From assembly GCF_000758585.1 (NCBI RefSeq), contig NZ_CP009281.1:1178001-1242000 (forward strand): DNA of 64,000 nt. Reading direction: 5' to 3'. The notes under the pieces were generated by a model that saw nothing but the letters and a program-made list of their open reading frames with translations, made no database searches and was not told where the DNA came from. The translations under genes were made by a program, and so were the position numbers. Below are positions 62,285 through 64,000 of the stretch, in pieces. Positions within the stretch are counted from its first letter, which is position 1; the number at the start of each line of letters is the position of its first letter. The DNA comes from Paenibacillus sp. FSL R5-0345. GTDB lineage: Bacteria; Bacillota; Bacilli; Paenibacillales; Paenibacillaceae.

Positions 62285-63046
62285 TTATTCCGCAACAATC
62301 AAGCTCGTACGTTTGGTTTTAAACTTCTGTAGGAAGCTTCGATCTATATTACGGTCGGTAATAATGTACCCGATTTTATCGAGCGAGGCGATGCCGATGG
62401 TCACATCTTTCCCGAATTTAGTATGGTCTGCGGCAACATAAACCTCTTTGGAGAGATCGATAATTTTTTTACGAGTTTGGGCTTCCTCCAGGTTATAGTC
62501 GGAGATGCCTTTTTCAAGGGTAATGCCGCTTGCGCAAATAAAAGCTTTAAGGATATTTAACTCACTGAAATTAAATAGATAATCATATGCAATGACAGAC
62601 TGCTCATTTAGCCGGACCTTTCCGCCGATGATAATAAGCTCAACCGCACTGTTCATCAGCTCGTTAACCACAGGAATGGAGTTCGTAATGACCGTGAGAT
62701 TCTTTTTATTCTTGATATATTTGGCGATCTGATAGGTGGTAGAGCCGCTGTCCAGATAGATGCAATCCCCATCGTTGATATATTCGCTGCACTTTTGCGC
62801 GATCATTTTCTTTTCCTCTAAGTGACCGACCATCCGCGCATCCATTGGAGATTCGGCAAACTCCGATTCCACCAGTTTAATTCCACCATAAATCTTCTTG
62901 ATCTTCCCTTGCTTGTCCAGCAGGTTGATATCTCTGCGAAGGGTATCGATAGAAATATTAAGCTCTTCTGCTAGCTCCGGCAGCTTCTGAACCTTTTTTA
63001 ACATTAAGATTTCTATGATTTTCTTTTGCCTTTCCAGTGGAAACAT
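62285..63046 (-). CDS. DeoR/GlpR-family transcriptional regulator
   Basis: A 253-residue sugar-phosphate-type regulator. The N-terminal helix-turn-helix is FPLERQKKIIEILMLKKVQKLPELAEELNISIDTLRRDINLLDKQGKIKKIYGG; the sensor domain includes IYLDSGSTTYQIAKYI, TVITNSIPVVNEL, LIIIGGKVRLNEQ and VAADHTKFGK. ATG 63046 begins the typical MFPLERQ opening and is preferred over 63058. It is divergent from the ABC transporter gene cut by the window end, its likely target. Confidence 0.9.
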   Translation of the reverse strand: MFPLERQKKIIEILMLKKVQKLPELAEELNISIDTLRRDINLLDKQGKIKKIYGGIKLVESEFAESPMDARMVGHLEEKKMIAQKCSEYINDGDCIYLDSGSTTYQIAKYIKNKKNLTVITNSIPVVNELMNSAVELIIIGGKVRLNEQSVIAYDYLFNFSELNILKAFICASGITLEKGISDYNLEEAQTRKKIIDLSKEVYVAADHTKFGKDVTIGIASLDKIGYIITDRNIDRSFLQKFKTKRTSLIVAE

Positions 63047-63255
63047 GTAATCACCCATTCAAAGTTTATATCGCTTTCGATAGTTGAAGTATAAATGGAT
63101 TAGGATAGGGTAGCAACAACTCCTTTGAAACTTAGTCAAGATATACTTATAATATAGTCACAAATTATTTAAAGTTTACATATATTTTACGTAACTGTTT
63201 ATCCTCAAAAACAAAACCTTTTTATACTGAGGTTGTACTTGAGGAGGTGGAACCT

Positions 63256-64000
63256 TTGCTTAAATTACAAAACATAAGCAAGCATTACGATAACAAGGTT
63301 GTTCTAGAGGATATTAGTCTAGACATCCAAGCAGGGGAAATTGTCTCCTTACTCGGCCCCAGCGGGAGTGGAAAAACCACCTTGCTAAACATCATCTTGG
63401 GATTGGCTAAGATGGAGCAGGGGCAAATCATTTTTAATGATCAAGATTTAAGTAATGTACCCATGAAGAAACGCGGATTTAATATAGTGTTCCAGGATTA
63501 TGCGTTGTTCCCTAACTTAAATGCTTACGAGAATATCGTTTATGGTCTGAAAAATAAAAAGGGATTAACGTCGGAGCATGAGGTTCAGGAGTATATCGAG
63601 TTTCTGGAATTAAAGCCGCATTTAACAAAGAAGATCGGCGCTCTATCGGGTGGGCAGAAGCAAAGGGTGGCTTTGGCAAGAACGCTCGTAATGAAGCCCA
63701 AATTATTACTGCTCGATGAACCTCTAAGCGCACTGGATGGAATTATCAAGGAATCTATTAAAGCCCGGATTAAATCCATCGCCAGAGAATATAAGCTTAC
63801 GACGATTATCGTCACCCATGACCCTGAAGAGGCGTTAACCCTGTCGGATAAAATTCTCATCATTAATCAAGGTCATATTGCCCAGTTCGGAACGCCTCAA
63901 GAGATCATTCAACAACCTAGCAATGATTTTGTAAAAGAATTTATTCTGGGGCAGCTGCAAGTGAAACGGGAAAATATCTATAACCTGTTCGGTGAACATT
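63256..64000 (+). CDS. ABC transporter ATP-binding protein, 3' end beyond window
   Basis: The first 248 codons of an importer ATPase. It has Walker A GPSGSGKTT near residue 35, FQDYALFPNLNAYENI (Q-loop), signature LSGGQKQR, Walker B LLLLDEPLSALD and THDPEEALTLSDKI (H-loop). A regulatory tail appears to begin around the cut (LQVKRENIYNLFGEH). It starts with TTG behind GAGGAGGTGG. The style is that of PotA/FbpC/phosphonate-type ATPases; the substrate is not shown in the window. It is incomplete at the right edge and divergent from the DeoR-type gene. Confidence 0.92.
   Translation, partial: MLKLQNISKHYDNKVVLEDISLDIQAGEIVSLLGPSGSGKTTLLNIILGLAKMEQGQIIFNDQDLSNVPMKKRGFNIVFQDYALFPNLNAYENIVYGLKNKKGLTSEHEVQEYIEFLELKPHLTKKIGALSGGQKQRVALARTLVMKPKLLLLDEPLSALDGIIKESIKARIKSIAREYKLTTIIVTHDPEEALTLSDKILIINQGHIAQFGTPQEIIQQPSNDFVKEFILGQLQVKRENIYNLFGEH

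Overview
This window reads as chromosomal DNA of a Paenibacillus-like, spore-forming Firmicute. Evidence: strong AGGAGG-type ribosome sites, frequent TTG/GTG starts, a Spo0E-type sporulation phosphatase, CUT1 sugar importers without their own ATPase, and the Bacillales block ydcC-like lipoprotein / alr / ndoAI (MazE) / ndoA (MazF) followed by tex. No rRNA, tRNA, CRISPR array, transposase or phage gene was recognised.

Layout. 4-732: glycerophosphodiester phosphodiesterase. 890-6155 (minus): a compact five-gene operon equivalent to Salmonella STM4015-4014-4013-4012-4011 (leucine-rich-repeat protein, ATP-grasp-like protein, alkaline-phosphatase-fold hydrolase, two radical SAM enzymes). It is the best candidate here for an undescribed biochemical system. 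6325-9293: amidase, Nudix hydrolase, cupin, acetyltransferase. 9391-20512: AraC-regulated polysaccharide locus (GH88/105 hydrolase, two permeases, binding lipoprotein, a lyase-like toroid protein, a 1191-residue secreted protein). 20558-26480 (minus): oligo-1,6-glucosidase, a second CUT1 importer and its LacI repressor, with four matching operators. 26877-30674: AraC regulator, Gfo/Idh/MocA oxidoreductase, ThuA and sugar isomerase, a probable 3-keto-glycoside pathway; one LacI operator lies upstream.

30837-37542: CutC, an L,D-transpeptidase, an ABC-F ribosome-protection-type ATPase behind a structured attenuator leader, small membrane proteins, and a MarR/SDR pair. 37606-40746 (minus): ECF sigma factor (apparent CTG start), membrane anti-sigma-like protein and a TPR protein. 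41195-50251: a lipoprotein with a frameshifted C-terminus, a winged-helix regulator, an MFS pump, a histidine phosphatase, TatD, a stalk-domain lipoprotein, a bactofilin-like protein with a MarR regulator, and a second ECF sigma/anti-sigma pair. 50509-52167: XRE-TPR regulator with a Spo0E-like phosphatase. 52402-60228: ydcC-alr-mazEF, an inserted TetR/MFS efflux module with matching operators, then tex. 60400-64000: chemoreceptor-like protein, DeoR regulator, and an ABC ATPase cut by the window edge.

Non-coding structure is unusually rich. There are three clusters of phased imperfect palindromes (40888-41068, 44651-44776, 61971-62154); the first and last share the same 51-62-51 bp centre spacing although their arm sequences differ. 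Two copies of a ~90-bp dispersed palindromic repeat lie at 3141 and 60282. A ~135-nt multi-branched RNA precedes the ABC-F gene.
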